Source of the DNA: Strigamia acuminata
Lineage: Eukaryota > Arthropoda > Chilopoda > Geophilomorpha > Linotaeniidae
Direction of reading: 5' to 3'
Assembly: GCA_949358305.1 (NCBI GenBank)
Contig: OX442324.1
Span: 5,833,575 to 5,897,574 of the forward strand
Length of the DNA stretch: 64,000 nucleotides
Part shown: one piece after another, positions 11,985-26,900 of the stretch
How the letters are laid out: each line of letters begins with the position of its first letter
How positions within the stretch are numbered: position 1 is the stretch's first letter
The notes under the pieces: model-generated
The model's input: only the letters and a program-made list of their open reading frames with translations
Databases searched by the model: none
Told to the model about the DNA's origin: nothing
Translations under genes and position numbers: made by a program

Positions 11985-14900
11985 ATGTCCAGGGCCTTAG
12001 TATATGCCGTGTTTATGTTGGCTTTTGTTCCCACTTGTTCCCTCTTGGCTCGGGTGCCGTACCACAGGACGCAACAATCTTATTTTCAACTAATGCAGAG
12101 GGCACTGGCCAAGAGAGACAAGGCCTCCAGACCGGTTCAAGAGCCACTTTCCCCAAATGTAAACCGAGGACAGAGCTTTAGGGCGCCGCCAATTAGGGAA
12201 CAGCAACCGGCAGCCAGTGCACCCGGCCCACCAAGTCCAAACTCCCAAATATTGTCCGCTAGAAAACCCAGGGGTAGCAGGCAATATGATGTTCCACAAA
12301 TCGGTAAGTTGCTTTCTTATTTCACTTACTTCTTTACTTTTTTTTACTTTCTATTTCTTTATCGTTTCATTTTTATTCTCCTTTTTATTCATTTTTTTCC
12401 CAAATAAATAGTTTGTTTATCTTCTCCGAAAATTAAGATTCTGGCACAGTTAGACCCCGCCCATTTTGGTCGAGGTCAAAAGCCAGAAAAACGCAAAACC
12501 CACGTCACTGCATTATGGGACTTTCGTCAAATTGAGCACGGGCCGTCATTGGACGAAATACTTGTTTAACACCACAACGAGGCTGCTCCGATCCACCTCC
12601 TCTCCTCTTATCATTCCGTCCACCCTGCTCCCACTGCTCCCACTGCTCTCCTCCACACTGACGCAAAATGAATGAACATGTTCATTCAGTCCCCACTTTT
12701 ATCCACTACGAGGTGTAAACGCCAGACAAGTGCTGAGTCAAGAAAACACGCACTCAACCACCTTGCCTGCCTGCATTTTGCTCAAAAACTACAACTAGTC
12801 TTGTTTGGGTCACACGGTTGCCAAGAGACGCGTGACAAAAAAAATAAAGAAAAGAAAAGAAAAGGAAAGAAAGCTTCATGTAAGCGCCCCCCGCACGCGC
12901 GTTTCGTGAAGCTTCGGATCAACTCTCGAGCTCTCCACGAATCTTCTAATGCGGTATAAACGTAATCTTTCACCCAAACCTTCTACGAGTAGCTACACAG
13001 TTACCATGTGTACGGTATATCTTTTTGAAAACTTTTTTTTTTATATAAATTGTAATTTCCACTTCGAATCGCAATAATTCATCGCATCATTTCAACCATT
13101 TCGGGCGATTGATTAAACAAGAGTAAATCTCGTTCGCTTGTCCAAACATGCAGAACGAGTGCGCAAGCTTGAAAAATGTCCGCTGCTTTTACAAGACGAT
13201 TCGATTCGATTCGATTCGCTTCTTCTTCTTCTTCTTCGAAGAATTCTTCGTTTTGTATCAAATTTTGCGAGTTAATTGAGGGTTTTTAAATTTTATCATT
13301 GGAAAATGCGGTATCATCATCTTTTCATTCGCGGGCTGCCTTGCAACACTTAAAAGCAAAAGCGCCGCCCTGATGTTCGCTTTGACTGCAGAGGAGCTTT
13401 TTTTTCTTTTTCCCATTTCCCTTTTTTATTTATTTCAAAAAAAATATTTTAATATTAAAAGAAGAAAAGTGAGAGAGAAAATAAAAAAAATAAAATGCCG
13501 GTATTAAGTTTCCGTCTGCAAGTGCATTTATTTGCTCCTTTTATGGCTCAACTGAAATTCCCCGGTGAATTCAGAAACGCATCCGACGCTTGATTAGCGA
13601 TGCGACAGAATCAAAAAGAATGTTATCTCCAGCTCGAATCACTTTAACTTTGCCAATTGCATTTGCAAAGATGCACGGGTCACCAGTTCGCTGTCCGACA
13701 ACACTCAAACCTCATTAGGCGTCACGTGTGCGTGACGAGTTGTCATTACTCTAATGAGAGACACTCGTGCAAGAGGCGGGAGGCAAACTAGACGAGGAGG
13801 TAGAAGCGGTGACGACAACGCCCAGCGTGAAGTGTGTTGGTCCCACTTCCTCTATTTGAATCGAGTTAGCGATTCCTTACTTGTTAGTTTGCTCATTTTT
13901 CGACCAACACGAGCCACTTTATTGTTCAATTCGATCCTGCGATCGGCACTCGACCCGCGGTCGTGACTTTGTCGAGGCTCAAGTGCAGAAATTGATTGTT
14001 ATTTGCCCGCATCCAGGTGAGAAATTCAATGACTATTAGAAAATAACTGCAGCTAGGATCGAGTGTCGTTGAACGGTAATGTGAAGGTCACAGCCCCGGC
14101 GCATTTTGCGTGCCCAGCTGTTGTCGTTGCCACTTCCCCTTAGTCACCATCCCCCGTTGTCATGACTATGTTTCCTTTTGGGATCAGTTGAAGTCACGGC
14201 AGAGCTGCCAACTCGTCGAGCATTTAGTTTCTCTCTTCAAAACATATTCGTCGCCTCGACTCGACTCGACTCGACTCGACTCGCCTCGCCTCGCCTCGCC
14301 TCGCCTCGCCTCTTCTCTCCTCGCCTCCACAACTCTCCAATTTTCCCCTCGCGTTCGTTTCATTTGCTCGACAAACAAATTTGCAATTTTTCACCATGTT
14401 TTCCTGTTTTGCTTTATACCCTTCTCTCCGGTCAATTAACTTGCTACATAAGTAATTAGCACCATCCAAATTTACTTTCCAACGCGTCTCGCGTGTCAGC
14501 ATTAAAGAAAGTATCCGACCAAATTCCCTCGACGATGCATTCACGCCTCATGTTAGAAATGGACAATCATTTATGTGTTTATAATTATCCCATCCCGTTA
14601 ATCAATTTAATCCTTCTTTTTATTTCATTTTTCCTCTTATTTGCAAAGTTACATGTAATTAAAGTCAGGTAAATAGAATTTCGTGAAGCCAACTGTACAT
14701 TTATCACTTGTAATTACACGGTCGCATGCAGTTTATCACCATTTGCATTATGAATTTCATTTTATTTTTTAAAAACATTAATAATTGAAGTAAATATTCC
14801 CAATAGATTGTGCGCTATCGAGTGGCAACATTTTCCCAATAATTTCATCTAATTTCTAACAAGTATCCAATAATTTCACACCTGGATGAGTCCCTGTAGA

Positions 14901-17900
14901 TTCCTCCTGCAAATGCAATGTGGGCACAATTTGTCAAGACAAAATTTTTGCAAGAAAGAATAGAAATAAATTGTGCCTCGGGGAAAACCCAAGCGTATCC
15001 GAGCTAAATTTGGCTCAAACTTAACAAAATAGAAGCAAAAGATGTAGGACCATAAAGCATTTTAGCCGCTTTCTCTAAAAAGCTTTCCAGATGGAGCGCA
15101 AGTTGGAAATCAAATTTTAAAGAAGGGCAACTGTAATAAACACTCCCGTGCCGTGGATAGGGTTTCTAAATTATTAAAACCTTGGCACGAGTAAGGCGAT
15201 TCAAATGGAGACGTACAAGAGGGAAAAAAATGGTCATGTTTCTAGCACGACGCCACCAGCAATTGCTGACGTGTCCAACGGAATGACGTAGCACAGATGG
15301 TGGCGTCAGACGGGACAGCATTCATTGTAGTAATAGATTGCCCGAACCTCCTCGTAGGCCAAGAGACGTCAACGAGCTTTAACATATTCACAACACGATC
15401 CACTCGAATTGTATAAATCCCGCTCTTTATCGAAACCTTCTGGTAATTTTATTCATCGATAATATCACCCCATCATCGGAATAATTAAATCACCCTTCCA
15501 TAATGCATCGGAGCAAAACGTTTGCGCTCGTGACGCCATTGGAACCGCTCGTAGAAGAAAAAAGAAAAACTCTTGAGCGAAGGAAAAGTGGAAATTCGAC
15601 AATAAGTTGGAGTGTTTGTGTCAATCCTTCCCATTTGCATTGGTGACACCAACCTGTATAACATTTGAATAAATCAAATCAGTCATGCGAAATCAGTCAA
15701 GATGTCCAGACGTCCATTTATTTAGAACAAGTACAGACTTTTACCCTTTGGCGACAAGGATGCATTTCCAATCCGTTTTCTTCAGATATTTATTTCTCTG
15801 ACGTTTCCGGGTCCTTCATCACATGGTGATACTGATGGTGGGCCTTAACGAATGTCAGATCGGCCTGACTATTGATATTGAGAGTCCGCTGGATGTTGTC
15901 AAACCTCAGCCCAGTGACAAAACGATTGAACAGCATCGACTGGACTTGATCAGCGTAGTTGCAATGCTGCAAAAGCCACTGCAATGGCTAAATCTGCAAC
16001 AGCAGTGGTGGTTTTAGCAAGTGCGAGGCCCCGCCCAAATAAATACATAATTGAAAATTACGTGAAAATAGCCAAAATGCTATTTTCACTGGGATTTCAG
16101 TAAAATGAATATAAAAAAAATAGCCTATGAATTTGGGGGCATTGCGCTTTCAGGGGCCTCGCGATTGCGGGAGCTATGTGACCGCGAGACTTTTGCGACC
16201 AAGAGACTATTGCAACCAAGACACTCTTGCGACCAAGACACTCTTGCGACCAATAGACTCTTGCGACCAATAGACTCTTGCGACCAAGAGACTCTTGCGA
16301 CCAAGAGACTCTTGCGACCATGAGACTCTTGCGACCAAGACACTCTTGCGACCAAGACTCTCTTGCGACCAAGACACTCTTGCGACTAAGACACTCTTGC
16401 GACCAAGACACTCTTGCGACCAAGACACTCTTGCGACCAAGAGACTCTTGCGACCAAGAGACTCTTGCGACCAAGAGACTCTTGCGACCAAGACACTCTT
16501 GCGACCAAGACATTCTTGCGACCAAGAAACTCTTGCGACCAAGACACTCTTGCGATTAAGAAACTCTTGCGACCAAGACACTCTTGCGACCAAGACATTC
16601 TTGCGACCAAGACACTCTTGCGACCAAGACACTCTTGCGACCAAGACACTTTTGGTACCGCAAAGCCCCTGAAACAACAAAGCCTCCAAATTCTGTAGCA
16701 GAATGCATAAATTGTTTTCTGGATTGAGGCGGATAAGCCACTATAATCCAGAAAACAATTTATAAATTCTGTTACTCGATTTCATTGCTTCGGCATAGTT
16801 TTGTTGCTCTCAGAAGGTCCAATGACATGTTTATCTGACAAATTCATGGGCTAATCTCACTGAAATTCCAGTGAAAATAGCATTTTGGCTATTTCCACGT
16901 AGTTTTCAGTGGTACTAGCCACTTCGGTTGTTGTTTTATGTTTTTTTTTTAAATGCATTTCCAAAATGCTCTTGGAAATGCACCAGATTGCTCTTGTGAG
17001 ATATTAGAGTGTTTGTGTCACTTCTACCCTTTTGAATTGACAATGCTGTACTACTTCTATGGCACCACACGTCCATCTATTTCCAACAAGTACACACTTT
17101 TACCTTTTATTTGAAAAACACAAAAAGTGAACGTGTAGACCAGGACGAATAAGCACGCAATTGACGTGAAACTAATTAAATATCTGGAAGAGAAAAGCTA
17201 ATTAGAAGATTCAAGTTAGTGTGGGTTTGACATGATTGTTTTTGCAAGTTTCACACAGATTTTTTTTGTAAGGAGCAAAATAAGGCGGCCTAGTTTCAAA
17301 TTGCCCTTACCACACGAGTTTAAATGTCAAGTATGTCATCAAGGCAACCGGCATCGGATTTGTCTTTTCCCTCGAGAATAAACAAACTTCTTCTCCATCT
17401 CCGAAAATGGCAATTGAAATTTCACTTCAAATCACTTTCCCAACTTAACCCCCAAATCGCTTTACACAACATCGTCGTCCATTGCGTGTACGTACATCCG
17501 TACACATAAATATTTGATATGTCAAATCGATGCACTGAAGATAAAGAAATCTCGCCCTCATATAATAGAACGTTTAATAAAACATGAGACACAAACGTGA
17601 AAACATTTGAAGAGAAAAAACCAGCGATGACGAGTCGAATACTGGCACGGAGCCTTCACGGGATAACCGTCCCCCTCCTCCCACTCGTGTTTACGTCTAG
17701 CGCATCCCAATTCCACCGATTGGGTTGGAAGCAAAGGCTTGCTTGATGTAGTCTCCATCCGACCTTCCTTGTTGACTTTCCACCACACAAACCACGTAAA
17801 CAAACGAATAACGAGAATAAAAGAAGATGCAAGAAAAGGGAAGAGCATCATCACGCGGCATTGCAATACCCCTTGCCTTTTCTTACTCTAGGGGTGGAGG

Positions 17901-20900
17901 AAACTAAACAGACTGGCTGGAAAAAATTTTTTTTTTTTAAAAATGCCCCTCTTGTTCCATCGAATCTACTGTATCATCCGTCATCGCCAAGGACATTCCG
18001 CCTCCACCGCCCTTAATCATTTGGGTTTTTTTTGTTAACTTTCTCCTTTTGTGTTTATCTAATCTAATGAATCGAGAAAAGCAAGTCAAATAGGTGTGTT
18101 CGTCACGTGGTTAAATTGGGGTTCGGCTATCAATTTAGGAGTCAACAACAGCGTAAAGGTGTATGAAAGATCACCCGTCATTTTAACCGAAATCGTAAAT
18201 CTTTCACATTCAAGAGGTCTAATAATTTTCTCCTGCCTGCCAGGCGTATATTTTCTCATTTAAACAGCTGAATTATGATATTCATGCTACGGTAATAATT
18301 GAACGTTTCTCAGCTAGTGTTGCGAGTTAGTCAACACACTTCTCATAACGAGTATCATCGAAAGCGAATAAATTATTTCTAGAAAAATATATACGCGGAA
18401 TCCATTGAAGTGCTTTAATTTATATTTTTTGAATTGTAGATTTCTTAATTAAACTAAAACAATAAAATCAAGCATTAAAACAATAATAAGTCTATAATTT
18501 CACTCTTTATTTTTTTTTTCATTCTAACAAATATCCTTTTCCCTTTCATCTTTCGAATCGAAACCATAGTGAATCTAGAAAAAGGCTTCCTTCATCCAAC
18601 AAGCCTTTTCAACTCCTATTTCTAAGGCACAGATAAATTTAAAGTTAATATTTTATTACTTGCGATTCTTATTTTTTTATTTATCCTAAGTAATCTATTT
18701 TTTAAAAACAATAAATGAAAACAGGTATGGAATGTAAGGTCAAAGGATTTTTCAACAAGGAAAAAAAAAGATGAAAAAGAAAAAAGAAAAGTAATAATAA
18801 AAAGGAGGTTTAATCCTCGCTCCATTTACTCAGACTAAATTGATTTAGTGAGGGCTACCAGACCCCCATTTCCGTGAAAGACAAGTTTCCGCCCTTGCAA
18901 ATTAGATAAGAAACGTCTAAACCCCCGTAACAAAATAGAAGGAAAAAATAAAATCTATATGTACAACATTTTGAATAAAATTAACGACAAGTTAATCGTT
19001 AGTTGTGGGCAGTGTTGTGCCACTACTGAAAAAAAGAAGTACTTGTGTAGCTTTTTTCAGTGGTACTGGCTGGTACGGGTAGTACCAGCACAGATTATAG
19101 GTACCAGTACTGCACATCTTGTGATAGTGGTACTTACCGGTACCGCGCCTCGAAAAATTTCGTGAGATCTCGCGAGATCATAAAAAAATGGTGTTGTTGC
19201 CACCATCACTTTTGGTGTCGTTTATATCTCGCAAGATCTAAAAGTGTTATCCAAACATTATCGTCCATTTTTTATCAAGACAACGTTTAGATCTCGCAAT
19301 ACAAACGCGATACTGATAACACTACCGCAAAACGCGATACCGGTACAGTACCACTGCTGCAAGAATTGGTACTTTTGAAAAGTACCCCGTACCAAAAAGA
19401 AATTTATAAAAGTGTCGCATACCAAGCCGCGGTACTTTTTTCCCAGTAGCGGCCTAACACTGCCCACAATTAATTATTAATACATGTATATTTAATTTTA
19501 TTCACAACGTAGAACTACATCTAACTTGTAAGAGAACAATCCTCCAAACGGAAATAGAAACCAGCACGGCGTACGGAAATGGAATCCAACGCCAAAAACA
19601 AATAACAATAAAGCAATTAACAATAAAACAATTAACCATAAAAACACAACAAACAACCCTCTTCCCACGTTCTACGTTGCAGCACATTTTCTACTGTGGC
19701 CCCTTTGTAGTTTTTTTAGACACCCTGTATAGACTGGTATAGAAAAAAAAAAAAAGACAAAAATAGATGTGGATAAAAAAAAGAAGACATATTGTGCAAA
19801 TGAGATAAAAACACTCATCTAATAACTTTCTAATGTTTATTTTATTCATTTTATTTAATCCTGTTAGAGTGTCCCCCTGCTGAGGACGGTATGGAGAGGT
19901 TTGCTTGTCCTTCACCCGATCGGATGGGACGATATCGGTGCATCGACGATCACGTGCTGTGCGACGGGTTCATTGATTGCCCCAATGGGGAAGACGAGGA
20001 AAGGATGAACTGCATGTTCTATAAAACGGTGAGTTTTCCCCCAACTACCACAAAAGAAAACATACATGGCGTGTTTTGAGTCGAGGACGAGGATAGGGAG
20101 AAAAAAGAATTATTATTTTAATGGCGAAACAGTAATTGACTTATGGCGCTTGCAACTTGTAATGGTTTTCACATGATTTACAGCAAATTGCTTATGATTA
20201 ATTCCGTGACTGACGAATGATATAAGGTGTATTTATAGAGAATTGAAAGATGATCAAGTGATAAATCCTTTATGCGGCTGTCAAAGTGTTTATTGGATTT
20301 ATGATTTTGTTGTTTACACATTCGAATGTTGCACAAATGTAAATTTATCGAAAAAAAACCATAAAATCCTCAAGTTTACATGAAGATTTAAAAAGGTTTC
20401 GAGTAACATTTTAATGATACTTTTTTATTATTATTTTTGTATGTATCATAAAAATTGTATAGTTTATGCTCGGCCTGATAAATTCGAGCGAGTTGGGAAC
20501 AAATTCATGAATTTGATTTGCTTTAAGTAGAAGGATGTGGAATTTATGGCGTTTGAGTTTAAATCTTTAATATGGTATACAAAGGTAAATGAATTAATAG
20601 TCTTTTTACACATTCAATCAACCTTTTCCATAAATGTTGAATCTCAACAATTTAAAATTTAATATTGAGTCACAATATTAATTTATAATTTGTTGATTTT
20701 TTTTTCATACGTCGTCACAATTTGTGACTGATGATGAAAAAAGAAAAATTTAAATGGTATTAGTACTTGCGCACGATCCTAATCATAATCAGTATTAGTC
20801 ACAACTTTCTCCAAACCAGCAAAAAAAAACCTCGCATACAAACTACTGTAAGTTATTTCTATTTTTTTAATGTTCCACTAACTAGTATAGCCGAGACATT

Positions 20901-23900
20901 AAACCTCCGCAAATTGGAAAACCATCAAGACGTTACACAATAATCAGGCGATCATTAATAACCACACGTAAACGAATTATAGAATGTTCTATTAAAAACC
21001 TTTAACTACCTACTTCCAATCATCTAACCAGGTTATTTTAATGGCACAATAAACATTTGCGTAAATAACATTAATGCAAGCAAGCCCTGTAGCTAGCTAG
21101 GCACACAATTGATAGCTAAAATCGCAAAACAAATTCATGCAGTAAAAACAGTTAAACAAGTGAAACAAATCCCAAAAAACAAACAAATTATCCTAACATG
21201 GCTGAAATTATGTTTGTACAAGCAGTTTGTTTAAAAGCTTTTAAGTATACAACTTTTTGAATTTTTTTAAATTTTCTTTTTATGATAACATCCAGGGCTG
21301 GACTGGGAACAAATTTATTACCGGGAAATCTGGGTGTCCAGGCCACAATTAATGAAGTCGGGACAGGCTACAGCAGGCCGCGACAGGCCACAGCGGCCAC
21401 GGGCCACCGGGAAACTCCCGGTAGCCCGCCGGGCCAGTCCAGCACTGATAACATCAATAGATCCATTTGAATGGCTTATAAAAGCCACCAACAGCCTTGG
21501 ACGTTCCAGCATGAGGCAATAAGTCACGAGCTACGTGACTTATCAAATCAGAAAGTCGTGCATAAACACCGAAATGCTCGTTAATGCGCATGTTCATCGT
21601 GCTTTAAAGAGTGCCATGTTGGAATAATAAACCTAAAATGCCTCGCTAAGCAGTAACACACTTTCAATTAGTTAATGTTTAATTTAAAAGTGCCGGCTGC
21701 TTAAAACGTGCCGAGAGTAAGTTATATTGATCCGAACGAAGGATTTCTTCCTACATACTGGAGTGTTCCGACTCCACCCCCTTCTCACCTGTTAATTTGT
21801 GACGCGTTACGCGAGTCGCGACCCCCACGTAAAATATGTTAAAATAAAACACACATGTAAATTTTCACTCACAAGTCAGTTGATGGCTGCCATTTCTTGA
21901 CTCAACCTTTTACATCGAGATTCATCACTTCAAACCACTTGCAAGATACATTACATACAGTATTTCCCTCATGTGGTTTCCTGATATAGTTTCCCTTAAG
22001 CCGTTTCAGTTCACTTCACCGCATCACATCAGACTTTACAAGTTATGGCGTGCCTCTACGCAAGTTTTGTGTGGATAAACTCGTAAAACTACATTTGAAA
22101 TTATCTTTCAAAAAGATTTTCCCAAAGCCTATCGAATAGATTTTCCCCTATGAAACTCAACGCTCACTTCACACGATCAAAACATATATTTCAAGCCTCC
22201 GCTATCTTAATTTTTTTTACATTCTCATCATTCTACGGAGTTAAGCTTAAACGTGCGCGCATCTTCAATACATGTTTTTATCGTATTTTATCGCCAATAA
22301 ACTCATTTAGAAATTCCACAAAATAAGTTAACGCGAAAAAATTAAAGAATTTCGACATCTTATGAATATACTCGTAACAAAAAAAAAAACATCAAAATCC
22401 ATTAGCGAATCCACTTAAAAATTTTCAAAGATAATCGAATAAGATGGATGAGTTTATGGAATTCCAACGCCCCCGCCAAAAAGAAAATAAAAAAAAGAAC
22501 TTGGGCACTCAACGTGAATACTGTTAAAACACGGCACTCGGCGCGGTAACTTACTGTTTGGTCTTAAAATAGAACAATTTTTAAGCTAATAACGCATGCG
22601 TTGCTAGTCAATCCCGACTCGTAACCATCAAAGAATTGCGAGCACCGAATCAACGCTTTGTGGTTGTCGGTGGGTGTTAAAAAGCTCACGAGCGGATTTT
22701 ATGGCGCGCAAATAGTATATTAATTCTGTTGGGTCAAATAGGAAAGGCAATGGCCACGACACGAAGCAAATGGGAATAAAGAGTTATTGGCTTCCAACTG
22801 CACGGAGATTAACTCAGTTAGGACACACACAGCACTCCAATATGCACCAAAACACAACTCAATATTTCGTACTCGCAAATACTGTTGGAATGTTTTATAC
22901 GTCATCTCGGCATGATGTTTTGTATTGGACCACCCACTGGTCACTCCCTTTCCCCTTCACCCTTCACTTCCTGTCCTACTAGAATAAACGCTAGTCGCAG
23001 CACAAGTTGCTCTGCGACCTAAAATATATATATCTACATAAATCTAACTCATCCACCATCAGGTTATGGGTCCAACACCTGCATACACTACGCAACAGTG
23101 AGTTACGAACATTTTTTCCCGAAAAATCGCAAAAATACATCAAAAATCGAAAAGTCAAGCCGTGAACGAGCGACCACGTGTACACCCGAGCCGAGAAAGT
23201 GCATCAAGCCACATCAAGCCGTGTAACCACAAAACGCAATTCAGTGCCAGGCAAATATTTTTGAACTTTTGAAAAACGAAAAATGGAATCTGTTCGAGGT
23301 TTTAAAGTAGAAAAACTCGGTGAGGACAATTATGAATCTTGGAAAACTGAGATGAAAAACGTGTTAATTTGCAACAAACTTTGGGCGTACGTGTGCAAAC
23401 GTACAGTCAAACCGGAGGCCACGGAGGAAGCCCCAAATACCACGGCAGTGAACGAATGGCTAGAGAAAGACGAAATCGCTCTCGCAACCATTGGATTGGG
23501 CATAAACCGCACGCACCAAGGCGCCATCAGCTCAGCCACAACGTCCGCCGAGGCTTGGGACAAGTTGGAAGCATTCTTTCAACCGAAGGGCCCGCACCGA
23601 AAAATGTTTTTGTTCAAAAAGTTAATCAACATGAGAAAATCCGACGACGAGACGATGAATGCTCATTTGAACAATTTCGATGAAACAGCACAGAATTTAA
23701 AACAGACCGGTAGTACGCTCGACGATGATTTGTTGGTGATTTTGCTAATGGACACGCTTCCCGACACGTTCGCATTGTTCCGCTCATCAATTAAAATGAG
23801 AGAAACGTTACCCGACCTCGCCGCAGTAAAAATTAAATTGCTGCAAGAAGACGAGGACTTACGTAAAAACGAAAAGGCGCCGCAAAATGCTTTGGCCGCC

Positions 23901-26900
23901 AAAACTTTTGCCAAAAACAACAACCATCCATTTAAATTTAAAGGAAAATGTAATAAATGCGGTTTGGTGGGACATTTGGCAAAAGACTGCCGTAGGAAGA
24001 GGCCAGGCCACGCAGGCAAATCGAACAACACTGACAAGACGGTCGACGCCGTAGCACTTACCGCGACCGTCGTATCAACGTATCAAATCGTAGACGAAAA
24101 TGTAATGCCGACTGAACGCGACGAAAAAGTGACGCCGACTGAACGTGACGTAACAATCGCAACAACAATTGATCAACCCGAATTAGCAAATTATGCCGTC
24201 GCATACCAAAGTAATCATGCAATAAATAATATCGAATGGTGTCTTGACAGCGGCGCATCGCGCCACATGTGCAAAAATCGCGAAATGTTTTCCAGTCTAA
24301 ATGAAACGATGAAGGGAACAATTCGAACCGCTTCCAAGACGTACGTAAAAAGCGAAGGACTTGGAAAAATACACCTCGATATGGACGATTACGACAAACC
24401 AATTGTTTTGGAGGACGTCATGTTTGCACCCGATTTGAGCGAAAATTTGATGTCGGTACCACGCATCACAAGCCAGGGCGCTGAAGTAATTTTTACTGAG
24501 AAAACCGCAACAATCAGCAAGAAGGGAAAAACAGTCATGAAGGCGGAGCGACGAGGCGACATGTTCATCGTACGAACGAAACCACTGCAGATTGCAAACG
24601 TCGCCACTGGAAAAATCAGCCTAAACTCGAAAACATGGCACCATCGTTTTGGACATTTGAATTTGGGCGCTTTGCAACAACTAAGAAAATACGAAATGGT
24701 AAATGGACTGAAATTCGATACTGCAAACGAAACATTTGACTGCGAGATTTGTGCAAAGGGAAAAATTCACCGAAGCTCACACCCATCGTCGTCAACACGC
24801 GCGGACGACGTGCTCGACTTGATCCACTCCGACATTTGCGGACCAATGCCGACCACGTCACTTGGAGGGGCCAAATATTTCGCCACGTTCATCGATGACA
24901 AATCCCGCTACACCGAAGTCGCAATTTTGAAAGAAAGAGGCGAAATTTTCCGAGCATTTCAAAACTTCAAGCGAAGAGTCGAACTCGAAACCGGACGAAA
25001 AATTAAGAAAATTCGCAGCGACAATGCCAAGGAATACGTCAGCGCCACGTTCACCAAATTTTTGGAAGAAGAAGGGATTCGTCGTCAACTCTCGGTCGAG
25101 TACACACCAAAACAAAATGGCGTTTCTGAGCGCATGAACCGCACGCTGTGTGAAATGGCAAGATGCATGATGATAGAATCGAATCTGCCGCCACCCCTTT
25201 GGGCCGAAATTATTGACAGCGCTGTTTTCATCAGAAATCGATGCCCGACCAAGTCATTAGAAAACCAAACACCATTTGAAGTATGGCACGGCAAGAAGCC
25301 ATTTATTGGTTTCTTGAGAAGACTGGGCAGCAAAGCCATCGTGTTGCAGCAGGGACCTGGAAAGGGAAAATTTGAGGCCAAAGGAACCGAATTGACATTA
25401 ATAGGCTATTCAGCTGAATCAAAAGCATACAAACTTTATGATGCTGCCCGACGAAGAGTCGTGAAAAGCTGCCACGTCAAAATTTTCGAGTCAACCGATG
25501 CCATCTCAAATAATGGCGAAAAATCATTTGCTGATCCATTTTTTATTTTTCCTAGTTTTGACGAACCCGAAAGCCCGCCGCCTGACGCCATTACTGCGCG
25601 CAACAATGACAACGAAGTTGAAACAGAAGGAGAAATCGATGTCGATGAAGCCGACGCGCAAATTCCGATTGAAAATCAACCTGCTGAAACCAAACGAGGC
25701 CCGGGACGTCCAAAACTCGTAAGGACCGGAAAACCGGGGCGCCCGTCGAAGCAATACAACTTAATCCGAACACACGACATTGAACCCGCCAACGAAAATC
25801 AAGAAACCGCATTCGACCCGAACGAGGATCACGCAAATTTCGTTTGCGGCTCACTCCCATCAGACCCCATCACCGTCGAAGAAGCGATGTCCAGAGACGA
25901 TCGAAATGAATGGCGCGAAGCCATGCAAAACGAAATCGACGCGCTGAAGGAGATGGGAACGTGGATACTTGTCGACAAACCCAAAAATCGAAAAGTGATT
26001 TTTTCACGTTGGGTTTTCCGCATCAAACGGGACAAGCAAGGCAACATAGACCGCTACAAGGGACGATTGGTTGCCAAGGGTTTTATGCAAAAAGAAGGAG
26101 TGGACTTCAACGAAACCTACGCCCCTGTGGTTCGATACAACTCCATTCGCACTCTCATCGCGTATGCAGTCGAGAAGGGATGGCTAATCCACCAAATGGA
26201 CGTCGTTGCCGCCTACATTCAGGGCGAACTCGATGAAGAAATTTTCATGCGGCAACCAGACGGTTTCATTGAAGAGGGACAAGAAGAAAAAGTCTGTCTA
26301 CTTAAAAAGTCACTCTATGGATTAAAACAAGCCGGACGGAACTGGCATAAAAAGTTAAGCCGCCACCTTCGCAAAAAGATGAAATTAAATCGCAGCAACA
26401 AAGATCCATGCGTCTTTTACAGACTAGAAGACGGGAAATCCGTAATAATCGCTGTCTACGTGGATGACCTAATCGTAATAACTGAAAACACAGAAACAAT
26501 GAACAAAGTCAAATCTGACTTAAGCGAAAAATTCAGAATGACAGACATCGGATCATTGAAATACTGCTTAGGAATCGAAGTAAACCAAAATGAGAAAGAC
26601 CATACCGTCCAAATCACTCAGACCAAATACATCGATGAAATTTTGGAACGCTTCAACATGACAAACTGCAACACCGTCAGCACACCAATTGACCCTGCAC
26701 TGAAGCTAACCAAAGAAATGTCACCCAAGACAAACGAAGAAAAGGAGAAAATGAAAAACGTGCCATATCGCGAGTTAATTGGCGCATTGATTTACCTGTC
26801 GAATTCGACTCGCCCAGATTTGGCCTTCGCAGTGAGCAGCCTCAGTCGTTTCTGCGCAAATCCAGGTGAAACACACTGGAAAGCTGCGAAAAGGGTACTT

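Larger units (their letters stand above)
12304..19867 (+). other. Intron 1 of the LDLa gene (7.6 kb)
   Basis: It begins GTAAGT and ends CTGTTAG. It contains simple repeats, a gag relic, the minisatellite element and an hAT-like element, listed separately. A minus-strand open frame at 17558-17866 has a hydrophobic start but no recognisable family and no supporting exons. Confidence 0.6.

Noticed and set aside
14110-14544. Ser/Leu/Arg-rich open frames on both strands
   Set aside because: Produced by the TCGAC/TCGCC pentamer array.
16207-16689. Long open frames (up to 160 codons) on both strands with repeats such as VARVSWSQE
   Set aside because: They are the translation of the 17-bp minisatellite, whose period is not a multiple of 3 and which lacks stops.
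17558-17866. 102-codon minus frame starting with a hydrophobic stretch
   Set aside because: No recognisable family, no clear splice partners, and it is antisense within an intron.
19701-19740. ACACCCTGTATAGA, similar to a mariner-group end
   Set aside because: No matching opposite end or target duplication found nearby, so only a possible solo remnant.
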